Shown: positions 7,730 through 18,627 of the stretch, in pieces
Numbering within the stretch: the stretch's first letter is position 1
How the letters are laid out: each line of letters opens with the position of its first letter
NCBI RefSeq assembly: GCF_010686755.1
Contig: NZ_JAAGXA010000006.1
Coordinates: 186,001 to 250,000 of the forward strand
Source of the DNA: Nocardioides zeae
GTDB lineage: Bacteria > Actinomycetota > Actinomycetes > Propionibacteriales > Nocardioidaceae
Direction: 5' to 3'
DNA: 64,000 nt
Made by a program: the position numbers and the translations under genes
The notes under the pieces: model-generated
Told to the model about the DNA's origin: nothing
Seen by the model: the letters and a program-made list of their open reading frames with translations, nothing else
The model's database searches: none

Positions 7730-7747
7730 GTTACGTACCGTCGTAAC
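7730..7747. promoter_or_regulatory. palindrome GTTACG-N6-CGTAAC between divergent genes
   Basis: GTTACG at 7730-7735 and CGTAAC at 7742-7747 form an inverted repeat around TACCGT. It lies between the lipoprotein start (7646, minus) and the acyltransferase start (7771, plus), where a TetR-type repressor could control either gene. No regulator gene is adjacent. Confidence 0.45.
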
Positions 7748-7770
7748 GCACCGGCAGGGAGGGTGGGTCT

Positions 7771-9261
7771 GTGACCGAGCGTCTGAGGTCCCGGGACATG
7801 ACCATCCTGGCCACCGACTCCACCACGACGCCGCTCCACAACACGACGCTCGAGATCTTCGACCCGGGTGACTCGGGCTTCGACCACCCGCGCCTCGTCG
7901 AGCTGATCGCCGACCGGATCGCCTTCGTGCCGCGCTACCGCCAGCGCATCCTCACCGTGCCCGGCTCGGTGGCCAACCCGGTCTGGGTCGACGACCAACG
8001 CTTCGACCTCGGCTACCACGTGCGTCGCTCGGCGATCCCGCGGCCGGGTGGCATGGCCGAGCTGCTGGAGCTCGTCGCCCGCATCGTGTCGCGCCCGCTC
8101 GACCGCTCGCGGCCGCTGTGGGAGGTGTACTTCGTGGAGGGGCTCGCGGACGGGCGCGTCGCCGTGCTGTCGAAGTCCCACCAGATGCTGGTCGACGGGG
8201 TCGAGACCGTCGACATCGGCCAGGTCCTGCTCGACGCCCAGCCGGAGCCGAAGGTGATGGAGGCGGACGAGTGGCACGCGCGCCGTCGCCCCACCAACCC
8301 GGCGCTCGTCGCCGACGCCCTGCGGGAGTCGCTGACCTCGGGCGGCACGGTGCTCGCGACGGCCCGCACGGCGGGGGACGCCGTCGCGCGCCGCACGCTC
8401 GGCCTGCGGCGGCGGCTCACCGGGGTCGCGGGCCCGCTCGCCCGCCTCGGCGGCCCGCTGGCCGCCCCGCCGCCGGTCGCCGAGTCGCCCATCACGCCCG
8501 CCACGCTGAGCCAGCAGCGCCGGGTCGTCGGCGTCCGCACGAGCCTCGCCGACCACCGACGCGTGCGCGAGGTGCACGGCGGCACGGTCAACGACGTCGT
8601 GCTGGCCACGGTCGCGGGCGCGCTCCGCACGTGGCTGATGGCGCGCGACCAGCGGATCGGGCCCTCGCGCCGGGTGCGGGCGCTCGTGCCGATGTCGGTG
8701 ATCGACGACGAGCTCGAGGCCACCTCGCTCGGCACCCAGATCCAGGGCCACCTCGTCGACCTGCCGATCGGTGAGCCCAGCCCCGTGGTGCGGCTCCACC
8801 AGGTGTCGTACTCGTTCAAGGCCCACAGCGAGACCGGCCGCGCGGTGGCGGCGAACCGGCTGGCCGGCATCGCCGGGTTCGCGCCGACGACCTTCCACGC
8901 CCTGGGGTCGCGGGTGGCTCTCGCCGAGCTGCGCAGCAAGCGGTTCCAGGTGACGGTGACGAACGTGCCGGGGCCGCAGTTCCCGCTGTACGCGGCGGGC
9001 GCGCGGATGCTCGAGACCTACCCGGTGCCGCCGCTGCTCCCGCGGCACGCGCTCGCGATCGGGGTGACGTCCTACGACGGTCACGTCCACTACGGCGTGA
9101 CGGGCGACCGCGACGCGATCACCGACCTCGAGCTGTTCGGGCAGTGCCTCACCGACGCGCTCGACGAGCTGCTCGACACGACCGACGAGTCCCGTCGCCG
9201 CGCGCCGCGGGGGCGCACGGGGAGCCGTCGGGCCGACCGAGGGACGGAGGCCGGTCGATGA
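7771..9261 (+). CDS. WS/DGAT-family acyltransferase
   Basis: 496 residues, normal for bacterial wax ester synthase/diacylglycerol acyltransferases, which move an acyl group from acyl-CoA to an alcohol or diacylglycerol. The N-terminal TTTPLHNTTLEIF, PLDRSRPLWEVY, the NDVVLATVAGALR segment and FQVTVTNVPGP are all family blocks. The active-site motif HHxxxDG reads HQMLVDG (about residues 137-143): the second histidine, taken as the catalytic base, is glutamine. GTG 7771 is chosen because it follows agggaggg and gives a full-length N-terminus. The gene overlaps the next by ATGA. Confidence 0.85.
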   Translation: MTERLRSRDMTILATDSTTTPLHNTTLEIFDPGDSGFDHPRLVELIADRIAFVPRYRQRILTVPGSVANPVWVDDQRFDLGYHVRRSAIPRPGGMAELLELVARIVSRPLDRSRPLWEVYFVEGLADGRVAVLSKSHQMLVDGVETVDIGQVLLDAQPEPKVMEADEWHARRRPTNPALVADALRESLTSGGTVLATARTAGDAVARRTLGLRRRLTGVAGPLARLGGPLAAPPPVAESPITPATLSQQRRVVGVRTSLADHRRVREVHGGTVNDVVLATVAGALRTWLMARDQRIGPSRRVRALVPMSVIDDELEATSLGTQIQGHLVDLPIGEPSPVVRLHQVSYSFKAHSETGRAVAANRLAGIAGFAPTTFHALGSRVALAELRSKRFQVTVTNVPGPQFPLYAAGARMLETYPVPPLLPRHALAIGVTSYDGHVHYGVTGDRDAITDLELFGQCLTDALDELLDTTDESRRRAPRGRTGSRRADRGTEAGR

Positions 9262-9722
9262 CCGTGCGTGTGTACGTGCCGGTGACCTCGGGCCAGCTCG
9301 CCCGGGTCGTCGCCGAGGGGCGCCTCGACGGGCCGTTCCGGGCCCACGCGGTCACGGCCGCGCTGCAGGAGGCGTGGCCGGAGGCCGAGGACGAGGAGTG
9401 GGAGTACGCCGCGCAGGCGGCCGCCGGTGTCGCCTCGCTCGCCGCGCGCGGCGAGGGCGACGTGCCGCGCCGCCTGGTGCTCGCCGCCGACGTGCCCGAC
9501 GTTCGCCCCGCGGGCGACGAGACCGAGCCGACGCTCGTCGAGGTCGACGCCGACCTGCCCTGGAAGCGCATCGCGTCGGCCCACGTGGACGTCGAGGACC
9601 TGAGCCCGGCGGTCGTCGCGGCGTACCTCTCCGACGAGGAGCTGCCCGACGTCGTCGACGGCGTCGAGCTCGACCACGACCTGGCGTGGTTTGCGACGCA
9701 GGAGATCCGCACGCTCGTGTAG
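9258..9722 (+). CDS. DUF6912-type hypothetical protein
   Basis: 154 residues, acidic, without membrane segments or signal peptide. The start MTVRVYVPVTSGQLARVVAE and the block WEYAAQAAAGVASL fit a small actinobacterial family of unknown function that I recognise as DUF6912. ATG 9258 overlaps the acyltransferase stop in ATGA, which settles the start and implies co-translation. Nothing in it suggests an enzymatic motif. No function is proposed. Confidence 0.75.
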   Translation: MTVRVYVPVTSGQLARVVAEGRLDGPFRAHAVTAALQEAWPEAEDEEWEYAAQAAAGVASLAARGEGDVPRRLVLAADVPDVRPAGDETEPTLVEVDADLPWKRIASAHVDVEDLSPAVVAAYLSDEELPDVVDGVELDHDLAWFATQEIRTLV

Positions 9723-9728
9723 GTCCGG

Positions 9729-9757
9729 TTGAGCCCTGACCGGGGTCCTGCGACGAT
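9729..9757 (+). promoter_or_regulatory. predicted leaderless promoter of pruA
   Basis: TTGAGC (9729-9734), 17 nt, GACGAT (9752-9757), then 7 nt to the ATG at 9765. There is no ribosome site, so the transcript probably begins at the start codon. Confidence 0.5.
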
Positions 9758-9764
9758 CGACGGC

Positions 9765-11390
<1,626 letters not shown>

Positions 11391-11417
11391 GCGGGGCCGC
11401 GCCGGCCGGCACGCGGG

Positions 11418-11885
11418 TCAGCGGGCGAGCCAGGCGCGGCCGGCGCGGTTCTCGGCCTTGAGGGCCTTGACGAGCATCTCGCCGATGAGGCCCTCGATCT
11501 TGCCGCCGACGAGCGGGATCGAGACCTTGATCTCGAGGTCGACGGTCTCGACCGTGCCGCCGTCCACGCTCTTCAGCGTGGCGGTGCCCTTCATGTCCCC
11601 GGGCTTGCCGGGGATGGTGACGTGCACGTCGGCCTGGTCGCCGGTCCACGTCTCGCGCTGGTCGATGACGATCTCGTCGCCGACGAACTTCTTCGCGAAC
11701 GAGGGGATCCCGTTCGCCGGCTGCACCGTCTCGAGGTGCACCGTCGTGCCCTGGATGTCGACGGTGGAGCGGAGGGCCCGCTGCTCGGTCGCGACGGTGC
11801 GTCGGAACTCCTCGTCGAGGAGCATCGCGCGGACGTCCTCGATCGGGGCGTCGTAGGTGAGGTCGTGGGAGATGCGCTTCGCCAT
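11418..11885 (-). CDS. DUF2505 domain protein
   Basis: 155 residues with no signal peptide. The opening MAKRISHDLTYDAPIEDVRA and the centre (VTIPGKPGDMKGTATL, then IKVSIPLVGGKIEGLIGEML) match DUF2505, a START/SRPBCC-like fold with a hydrophobic cavity common in actinobacteria. A lipid or other hydrophobic ligand is possible but not shown. ATG 11885 is taken because the family begins at this MAKR; an upstream ATG at 11897 would add four residues. No strong ribosome site is seen. Confidence 0.8.
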   Translation of the reverse strand: MAKRISHDLTYDAPIEDVRAMLLDEEFRRTVATEQRALRSTVDIQGTTVHLETVQPANGIPSFAKKFVGDEIVIDQRETWTGDQADVHVTIPGKPGDMKGTATLKSVDGGTVETVDLEIKVSIPLVGGKIEGLIGEMLVKALKAENRAGRAWLAR

Positions 11886-11905
11886 GGGCGTCATCATGGC
11901 GCACC

Positions 11906-11953
11906 GTCCCCAGCCCCGTCCCCAGCCCTGTCCCCGGCGGCGTCCCCAGCCCG
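11906..11953 (+). repeat. 12-bp minisatellite (GTCCCCAGCCC-like), 4 copies
   Basis: Four head-to-tail units of 12 bp start at 11906, 11918, 11930 and 11942; the third is diverged. They lie between the DUF2505 start and the promoter of the NAD-glutamate dehydrogenase. Confidence 0.75.
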
Positions 11954-11964
11954 GGGCGCATCCC

Positions 11965-11994
11965 TTGTCCGGGCTCGTCGGGCCCCCCTAGGGT
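11965..11994 (+). promoter_or_regulatory. predicted leaderless promoter of the NAD-glutamate dehydrogenase gene
   Basis: TTGTCC (11965-11970), 18 nt, TAGGGT (11989-11994), then 6 nt to GTG 12001. No ribosome site intervenes. Confidence 0.55.
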
Positions 11995-12000
11995 CGCAGG

Positions 12001-15000
12001 GTGGCGACGACCCTGGACGGCAGGAACCTCGACCGGAGCAAGACCGACCTGGTGACGGAGGCTGCCGACCACGCCCGGTCGCGGTGCGCCGCGCTCGGCG
12101 TGGATCCGGGGGACGTGGGGGCCCTCATGACGGCGTACTTCCGCCACGTCGCGCCCGAGGACATCCTCGACCGCTCCCCGGCGGACCTCTACGGGGCGTT
12201 CGCCTCCCACCGCCGCCTCGCCCAGACCCGCGCCGCAGGCGCGGCGGTCGTGCGCGTGAGCACCCCCGCGGCGGCCGAGAACGGGTGGACCGCGGGCGGC
12301 CACACCGTGGTCGAGGTCGTCACCGACGACATGCCGTTCCTCGTCGACAGCGTGACGATGGAGCTCGACCGCCAGGGCCGTGACGTCCACGTCGTGCTCC
12401 ACCCCCAGCTGCTCGTTCGGCGGGACGCCTCGGGCGAGCTCCTCGACGTGCGGGCCGTCGAGGAGGGCACCGCGCCGGCGCCGGGGCAGGACGAGGTGGC
12501 GACGGACGCCGAGGCCCTGCGCGAGTCGTGGATCCACGTCGAGATCGGCCGCCTCGCGACGGACGACGGCGCCGACGACCCCGAGGAGATCCGTGCCGCG
12601 GTGCTCGGCGTGCTCGCCGACGTGCGCGCCGCGGTCGCCGACTGGCCCGCGATGCGCGGCGCCGTGGAGCAGGTGGTGGCGGACCTGCGCGAGCGGCCGG
12701 AGGAGACGGCCCCCGGTGTCGACGCCGCCGAGGTGCGCCGTGGCGCCGACCTGCTGGCCTGGCTCGCCGACGACCACTTCACGCTCCTCGGCTACCGGGA
12801 GTACGTGCTCGACGCCGACACCCTCGAGGTGGTGCCGGGCACGGGACTCGGCATCCTGCGCGAGCAGTCGCCGGACGACCCGCCGCCGCACCGCGTCGCA
12901 GGCGCCTCCGGCCGGCTCACCGACGAGGTGCGGGCACGCCTGCGCGAGCCCCACCTGCTGGTCCTGGCCAAGGCCAACTCGCGGGCCACCGTGCACCGTC
13001 CGGCCTACCTCGACTACGTGGGGGTGAAGACCTTCGCGCCCGACGGCTCGGTCACGGGCGAGCGCCGCATCCTCGGGTTGTTCTCCTCCGCGGCGTACAC
13101 GGAGTCCCTCACCCGCATCCCGCTGCTGCGCGACAAGGCGCAGGCGGTGCTCGACGGCCTCGGCTTCGCGCCGTCGAGCCACGCGGGCAAGGCGCTCCTC
13201 GACACCCTCGAGAACTTCCCGCGCGACGAGCTGTTCCAGACGCCGGTCGCGGAGCTGACGCCGATCGCGCAGGCGGTGATGTACGCGCGGGAGCGGCGCC
13301 GTGCCCTGCGCCTGTTCGTGCGGCGCGACACCTACGGGCGCTACCTGTCGGTGCTCGTCTACCTGCCCCACGACCGGTACTCCACGACGGTCCGGGAGCG
13401 CTTCACGGCGGTGCTGCGGCATCGGCTCGACGCGGGCGGCATCGAGTACGCGGTGCGGCTCTCCGACGCCGCCATGGTGCGCGTGCACTTCGTGGTCCGG
13501 CCCCGGGAGGGCATCGCGGTGGCGCCCAGCGACGCCGCGCTGGTCGCCGACCTCGAGCACCGCTTCGACGAGGCCGCCCGCTCGTGGCGTGACGACCTGC
13601 GGGCCGCGCTGATCGCGAGCCACGGCGAGGTCGACGGCGCGAAGCTGGCCCGCCGCTACTCCCAGGCGTTCCCGGAGGCCTACAAGGAGGACTTCGACGC
13701 CCGCACGGCCGCCTCCGACATCGGTCGTCTCGAGCAGGTACGCCGCGAGGCCGCCACCCACGGCGGCGTCGACGTCGCGCTGCACCAGCCCGTGGACGCG
13801 CCCCCGGGTGAGGCACTGCTGAAGATCTTCCGCGTCGGGCCGCCGATCTCGCTGTCCACGGTGCTGCCGATGATCTCCTCGATGGGCGTCGAGGTGCTCG
13901 ACGAGCGGCCCTACGAGCTGGAGGGCCTCGAGGAGCCGTCGTGGGTCTACGAGTTCGCGCTCCGCCACGACGGCCCGGTGCCGTCGGAGGCGGTGGAGCT
14001 GTTCGGCAGCGCCCTGCGTGCGGTGTGGGACGGTCACGCCGAGGTGGACCGCTTCAACGCCCTCGTGCTCGGCGGCGGCCTCACCTGGCGGCAGGTGAGC
14101 GTGCTGCGCGCCTACGGCCGCTACATGCGTCAGGGCGCCTCCCCGTTCTCGACCGGCTCGATGGCGGACGCCCTGGCGGCCAACCTCGACATCACGCGCC
14201 TGCTCGTGGCGCTCTTCGAGGCGCGGTTCGACCCGGACGCGGACGACGCGTCCCGCGAGGAGACGCAGGGCCGTCTGGTCGAGCGCATCACCTCGGCGCT
14301 CGAGGAGGTCGTCTCCCTCGACCACGACCGGATCCTGCGGGCCTACCTCACCCACGTGCGGGCCACGCTGCGCACCAACTTCTTCCAGCAGCCCGACGCG
14401 GGGGGCGTGCGGTCCCACCTCGCCCTCAAGCTGCGACCCTCGGCGATCCCCGACCTGCCCGCGCCGCGGCCGGCGTTCGAGATCTTCGTGTACTCGCCCC
14501 GGGTCGAGGGCGTGCACCTGCGCTTCGGCTCGGTGGCGCGCGGCGGCCTGCGGTGGTCCGACCGGCGCGACGACTTCCGCACCGAGGTGCTGGGGCTCGT
14601 CAAGGCCCAGATGGTCAAGAACACGGTCATCGTCCCGGTGGGCGCGAAGGGCGGGTTCTACGCCAAGCGCCTGCCCGACCCCAGCGACCGCGAGGCGTGG
14701 ATGGCCGAGGGGGTGGCGGCGTACCGCACCTTCATCTCCGGCCTGCTCGACGTCACCGACAACCTCGTCGAGTCGTCCGAGGGGCGCACGGTGGTGCCGC
14801 CGCAGCGGGTGGTGCGCCACGACGGCGACGACACCTACCTCGTCGTGGCCGCGGACAAGGGCACGGCGACGTTCTCCGACATCGCCAACGGCCTCTCGGC
14901 CGACTACGACTTCTGGCTCGGCGACGCGTTCGCCTCGGGCGGTTCGGTGGGCTACGACCACAAGGCCATGGGCATCACCGCCCGCGGCGCCTGGGTCTCG

Positions 15001-16980
15001 GTCCAGCGCCACTTCCGCGAGCTCGGCCTCGACACGCAGCGCGAGGACTTCACCGTGGTCGGCATCGGTGACATGTCGGGCGACGTGTTCGGCAACGGCA
15101 TGCTGTGCTCGCCCCACATCCGCCTGGTGGCCGCCTTCGACCACCGCGACGTCTTCCTCGACCCGGATCCGGACCCGACCGCGTCGTACGAGGAGCGGGA
15201 GCGCCTCTTCCGCCTGCCGCGCTCGTCGTGGCGCGACTACGACCGCACGAAGATCTCGGCGGGTGGCGGGGTGCATCCCCGCACCGCGAAGTCGATCCCC
15301 GTCACCGAGCAGGTACGCCGCGTGCTCGGCCTCGCCGACGACGTCACCTCCCTGCCGCCCAACGACCTGCTCCGCGCCATCCTCAGGGCGCCCGCAGACC
15401 TGCTGTGGAACGGCGGCATCGGCACCTACGTGAAGGCCGCCCACGAGTCGCACGCGGACGCGGGCGACAAGGCCAACGACGGGATCCGCGTGAACGGCGG
15501 GGACCTGCGGGTGCGCGTCGTCGGGGAGGGCGGCAACCTCGGCCTGACGCAGGGCGGTCGGATCGAGCTCGCCCGCAACGGTGGGCGGCTCAACACGGAC
15601 TTCATCGACAACTCGGCCGGTGTGGACACGTCCGACCGCGAGGTCAACATCAAGATCCTCCTCGACCGGGTGGTCGCCGCGGGTGACCTGACGGGCAAGC
15701 AGCGCAACGAGCTGCTGGCGTCGATGACCGACGAGGTCGCGGCGCTCGTGCTCCGGGACAACGACCAGCAGAACCGGGCGCTCGCCAACGCGGACGCCAA
15801 CGCACCGGCCCTGCTGCACGTGCACGAGCGTTGGATGCGGCGCCTCGAGGGCGACGGCGTGTTCGACCGTGCGCTCGAGGGACTGCCGGACCGCGCGGAG
15901 GTGCGTCGCCGCCTCGAGGCGGGGGAGGGGCTGAGCCTGCCGGAGCTGGCGGTGCTCATGAGCTGGACGAAGATCGTGCTGGCCGACGAGCTGCTGGAGT
16001 CCGACCTGCCTGACGACCCCTACCTGCGGGGGTTGCTCTACAGCTACTTCCCCACGCCGATGCGCCACCGGTTCCGCGCCCAGATGGACGCCCACCCGCT
16101 GCGCCGCGAGATCGTCGTGACGGCCGTGGTCAACCACCTCGTCAACACCGCGGGCATGACCTTCTGGCCCCGGCTGGCCGACGAGACGGGGGCGAGCCCG
16201 GCCGAGCTCGCGCGGGCGCACTTCATCGCGGAGGAGATCTTCGGCGCCGTCGCGCTCCGCCGTGAGATCGAGGCGCTCGACAACCGGCTGGACGCCGCCG
16301 TGCAGACCCGCATGCGCATCGAGCTGCGCACCCTCGTCGAGCGCGCGGCCCGTTGGCTCGTGCTGCGCCGCTCCGACCGCGGGGCGGAGGGCGTCGTCGA
16401 CTTCTTCGGCGAGCGCATCCAGCAGGTGCTCGCGGGCGACCCCGGGCTGGCCGGGCTGCTCAGCGGGCGGGACCTCGCGGCGTACGAGCAGCGCCGCGAC
16501 GCGCTCCTGGAGGGCGAGGTGCCGCGCGACCTGGCGGAGCGGATCGCGGCGCTCCCGCCGTCGTACGCGCTCCTCTCGGTCGTCGAGACCGCCGCCTCGG
16601 AGGACCTGCCGGCCGAGACGGTGGCCCGGGTGCACTTCGCGCTCGGCGAGCGGCTCGGGCTCTCGAGCCTGCTGGCGCGCATCCTGGCGCTCCCGCGCTC
16701 CGACCGCTGGGAGACGACGGCGCGGGCCGCGCTGCGCGACGACCTCCACGCCGTGCACGCGCTGCTGACCGGCCAGGCGCTCGCCGTGTCGTCCGACGAC
16801 GACCCGGCACCGGTGCGGGTGGCGACCTGGGAGGAGACCCAGCCGCAGGTCGTGGCCCGTGCGGCGAGCACCCTGGAGGAGGTCTGCGCGGAGGAGCCCG
16901 ACCTCGCCCGGCTCTCGGTCGGCATGCGCGTCGTGCGCGGCCTCGTCGCGTCGCCGAGCGGCGGGGCGGACGTGGCCTGA
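12001..16980 (+). CDS. NAD-specific glutamate dehydrogenase, large (GDH-180 class)
   Basis: 1659 residues, the size of the giant bacterial NAD-GDH class that converts glutamate to 2-oxoglutarate and ammonia. The N-terminal third is ACT-like regulatory sequence (HTVVEVVTDDMPFLVDSVTM). The central catalytic domain has GGLRWSDRRDDFRTEVLGLV, PVGAKGGFYAKRLP with the catalytic lysine region, then VVGIGDMSGDVFGNGML as the dinucleotide fold and WNGGIGTYVK. The C-terminal third is the long helical extension of this class. The GTG start is set by the leaderless promoter and the family N-terminus. It probably runs in the degradative direction with pruA. Its antisense strand is also open for long stretches, as expected from GC-rich codon use. 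Confidence 0.95.
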   Translation: MATTLDGRNLDRSKTDLVTEAADHARSRCAALGVDPGDVGALMTAYFRHVAPEDILDRSPADLYGAFASHRRLAQTRAAGAAVVRVSTPAAAENGWTAGGHTVVEVVTDDMPFLVDSVTMELDRQGRDVHVVLHPQLLVRRDASGELLDVRAVEEGTAPAPGQDEVATDAEALRESWIHVEIGRLATDDGADDPEEIRAAVLGVLADVRAAVADWPAMRGAVEQVVADLRERPEETAPGVDAAEVRRGADLLAWLADDHFTLLGYREYVLDADTLEVVPGTGLGILREQSPDDPPPHRVAGASGRLTDEVRARLREPHLLVLAKANSRATVHRPAYLDYVGVKTFAPDGSVTGERRILGLFSSAAYTESLTRIPLLRDKAQAVLDGLGFAPSSHAGKALLDTLENFPRDELFQTPVAELTPIAQAVMYARERRRALRLFVRRDTYGRYLSVLVYLPHDRYSTTVRERFTAVLRHRLDAGGIEYAVRLSDAAMVRVHFVVRPREGIAVAPSDAALVADLEHRFDEAARSWRDDLRAALIASHGEVDGAKLARRYSQAFPEAYKEDFDARTAASDIGRLEQVRREAATHGGVDVALHQPVDAPPGEALLKIFRVGPPISLSTVLPMISSMGVEVLDERPYELEGLEEPSWVYEFALRHDGPVPSEAVELFGSALRAVWDGHAEVDRFNALVLGGGLTWRQVSVLRAYGRYMRQGASPFSTGSMADALAANLDITRLLVALFEARFDPDADDASREETQGRLVERITSALEEVVSLDHDRILRAYLTHVRATLRTNFFQQPDAGGVRSHLALKLRPSAIPDLPAPRPAFEIFVYSPRVEGVHLRFGSVARGGLRWSDRRDDFRTEVLGLVKAQMVKNTVIVPVGAKGGFYAKRLPDPSDREAWMAEGVAAYRTFISGLLDVTDNLVESSEGRTVVPPQRVVRHDGDDTYLVVAADKGTATFSDIANGLSADYDFWLGDAFASGGSVGYDHKAMGITARGAWVSVQRHFRELGLDTQREDFTVVGIGDMSGDVFGNGMLCSPHIRLVAAFDHRDVFLDPDPDPTASYEERERLFRLPRSSWRDYDRTKISAGGGVHPRTAKSIPVTEQVRRVLGLADDVTSLPPNDLLRAILRAPADLLWNGGIGTYVKAAHESHADAGDKANDGIRVNGGDLRVRVVGEGGNLGLTQGGRIELARNGGRLNTDFIDNSAGVDTSDREVNIKILLDRVVAAGDLTGKQRNELLASMTDEVAALVLRDNDQQNRALANADANAPALLHVHERWMRRLEGDGVFDRALEGLPDRAEVRRRLEAGEGLSLPELAVLMSWTKIVLADELLESDLPDDPYLRGLLYSYFPTPMRHRFRAQMDAHPLRREIVVTAVVNHLVNTAGMTFWPRLADETGASPAELARAHFIAEEIFGAVALRREIEALDNRLDAAVQTRMRIELRTLVERAARWLVLRRSDRGAEGVVDFFGERIQQVLAGDPGLAGLLSGRDLAAYEQRRDALLEGEVPRDLAERIAALPPSYALLSVVETAASEDLPAETVARVHFALGERLGLSSLLARILALPRSDRWETTARAALRDDLHAVHALLTGQALAVSSDDDPAPVRVATWEETQPQVVARAASTLEEVCAEEPDLARLSVGMRVVRGLVASPSGGADVA

Positions 16981-17004
16981 GGCCGGTCGGCCTGGTCCGT
17001 GGCC

Positions 17005-17193
17005 CGAACTGGGACGTTGGTGCGCCCCGGGCTGGTCGGGACCGGCCCCATCCGCACATTTCGGGCAGCAGAAGTGCGGCCAGGGCGCGGCCCGAACCGG
17101 GCCGGGCCCGGGCCGGCCTGGCGAGGCGTGGAACTGGGACGTCGGTGCGTCCCCGACTCGCTACGACATGCCCCATCCGCACATTTCTTGCGG
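17005..17193 (+). repeat. two copies of the dispersed GAACTGGGACG element
   Basis: The 268-bp gap between the glutamate dehydrogenase and the enoyl-CoA hydratase holds two ~62-64 nt elements, 17005-17066 and 17130-17193. Each runs from GAACTGGGACG(T/C)(T/C)GGTGCG to CCATCCGCACATTTC. They match the core of the 151-bp repeats at 3181-3560 but have their own middles. No gene is seen in the gap. Confidence 0.85.
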
Positions 17194-17248
17194 CGGCGGC
17201 GGCGGGAGCGGCGCGGGCGACGGAGCCGGACAGCGGACCGGCTCGAGC

Positions 17249-18046
17249 TCAGCGCCCCTCGAACCTCGGCGCGCGCTTCTCCACGAAGGCCGTCATGCCC
17301 TCGGCGGTGTCGGCGGTGCGGAACAGGGTGAGCTGGCCGAGGTTCTCGCGCTCCATGGCCGACTCGAGCTCGACGAGGGTCGCGGCGTTGACCGCCTTCT
17401 TGGTGGCCGCGTACGCCAGGGGCGCCCCCGCGGCGAGCGTCGCCGTCAGGTGCGCGACGGCCGCCGCGAAGGCGTCGGCGGGCGCGAGGTGGCTGACGAG
17501 GCCCGCGGCGTGGGCGTCGGCGGCCGGGAGCCGCTCGCCGAGGAGCACCATCCGCATCGCCCGAGCGCGGCCGACGGCGGCCGCGATGGTCGCGCTGGCC
17601 CCGCCGTCCGGCATCAGCCCGATCCGGGCGAAGGTGAACGCGAAGGACGCGTCGCTCGAGGTCACCTGCAGGTCGCAGGCCAGCGCGAGGGACGCGCCGA
17701 CGCCCGCGGCGACGCCGTTGACCGCCGCGACCACGGGCTTGTCGAGGCGGGTGACGGCGCGGACGAGACGGTTGGCGCGGTGCACCGCCTCGTCGTCGAA
17801 CGCGTCCAGGGGCGAGGCCCCGGCGAGCGCGGCACCCGAGCTGAAGGCCTTCCCGCGGCCGGTGAGCACCACCACGCGCACGTCGTCGCGGCCGACCGCT
17901 CGCTCGAGGGTCGCGGCGGTCGACTCGACCATCGCGGCGTCGAGCGCGTTGTAGGACTCCGGCCGGTCGAAGGTGACCGTGAGGACGCCCCGGGCGTCGA
18001 GGTCGACCTCGACGCCCGGGGCGCGGACGATCCACTCAGCGGACAA
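17249..18046 (-). CDS. enoyl-CoA hydratase/isomerase family protein
   Basis: 265 residues, crotonase fold. The CoA-binding and oxyanion blocks are present: PESYNALDAAMV near residue 30, GKAFSSGAAL near 65, and AAVNGVAAGVGASLALACDL near 110. One position where many true hydratases have Glu reads as Gly/Ala here, so isomerase or another crotonase reaction is equally possible. ATG 18046 lies 11 bp inside the pncA coding end, so it is the last gene of a pncB-pncA-echA unit, an unexpected partner for NAD salvage. Substrate unknown. Confidence 0.85.
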   Translation of the reverse strand: MSAEWIVRAPGVEVDLDARGVLTVTFDRPESYNALDAAMVESTAATLERAVGRDDVRVVVLTGRGKAFSSGAALAGASPLDAFDDEAVHRANRLVRAVTRLDKPVVAAVNGVAAGVGASLALACDLQVTSSDASFAFTFARIGLMPDGGASATIAAAVGRARAMRMVLLGERLPAADAHAAGLVSHLAPADAFAAAVAHLTATLAAGAPLAYAATKKAVNAATLVELESAMERENLGQLTLFRTADTAEGMTAFVEKRAPRFEGR

Positions 18047-18593
18047 GGGACACCCCGGCGTCCTGCATCGCGGCGAGGGCAGCGTCGGTGCTCTCCGGTG
18101 CGACCCCGGCCGTCAGCCCGGTCAGCACCCGCACGGAGAAGTGCTCGCGCACCGCGTCGAGCACGGTGGCCCGGACGCAGTGGTCGGTCGCGATCCCGCA
18201 GACGTCGACCTCGTTGATGCCCCGGGCCCGCAGCCAGTCCACGAGGGTCGTGCCGTCGTCGGCGGCTCCCTCGAAGCCGGAGTACGCCGCGTCGTACTGG
18301 CCCTTGAGGAACACCGCCTCCACCGCGGAGGTGTCGAGCTCGGGGTGGAACTCCTCGCCGCGGGTGCCGACCTCGCAGTGCACGGGCCAGGAGTCGACGA
18401 AGTCGGGGTCGTCCGACCAGTGCGCGCCGGGGTCGATGTGGTGGTCCTTGGTGGCGACCACGGCGGCGTAGCCGTGGTCGCCGGCCAGCAGCGCGGAGAC
18501 GCCGGCGGCGACGGCCGCGCCGCCGCTGACGGCCAGCGAGCCGCCTTCGCAGAAGTCGTTCTGCACGTCGACGACGATGAGTGCTCGGGTCAT
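18036..18593 (-). CDS. pncA: nicotinamidase
   Basis: 185 residues. It hydrolyses nicotinamide to nicotinic acid in NAD salvage. The catalytic triad of the isochorismatase fold is in place: Asp9 (VVDVQNDF), Lys97 (FLKGQYD) and Cys139 (ATDHCVRAT). Metal ligands Asp50, His52 and His72 are visible in TKDHH and WPVHC. The gene starts 34 nt after pncB on the same strand, and PncB uses its product, so the two form one pathway unit. This enzyme class activates pyrazinamide in mycobacteria. Confidence 0.95.
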   Translation of the reverse strand: MTRALIVVDVQNDFCEGGSLAVSGGAAVAAGVSALLAGDHGYAAVVATKDHHIDPGAHWSDDPDFVDSWPVHCEVGTRGEEFHPELDTSAVEAVFLKGQYDAAYSGFEGAADDGTTLVDWLRARGINEVDVCGIATDHCVRATVLDAVREHFSVRVLTGLTAGVAPESTDAALAAMQDAGVSLVR

Positions 18594-18627
18594 GGTGTCC
18601 AGCCTTCCAGACGGTGGGGTGGGATGT

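Noticed and set aside
8013-9090. Minus-strand frame continuing upstream of the membrane-protein gene into the acyltransferase
   Set aside because: The family N-terminus and GTGA overlap place the true start at 7203.
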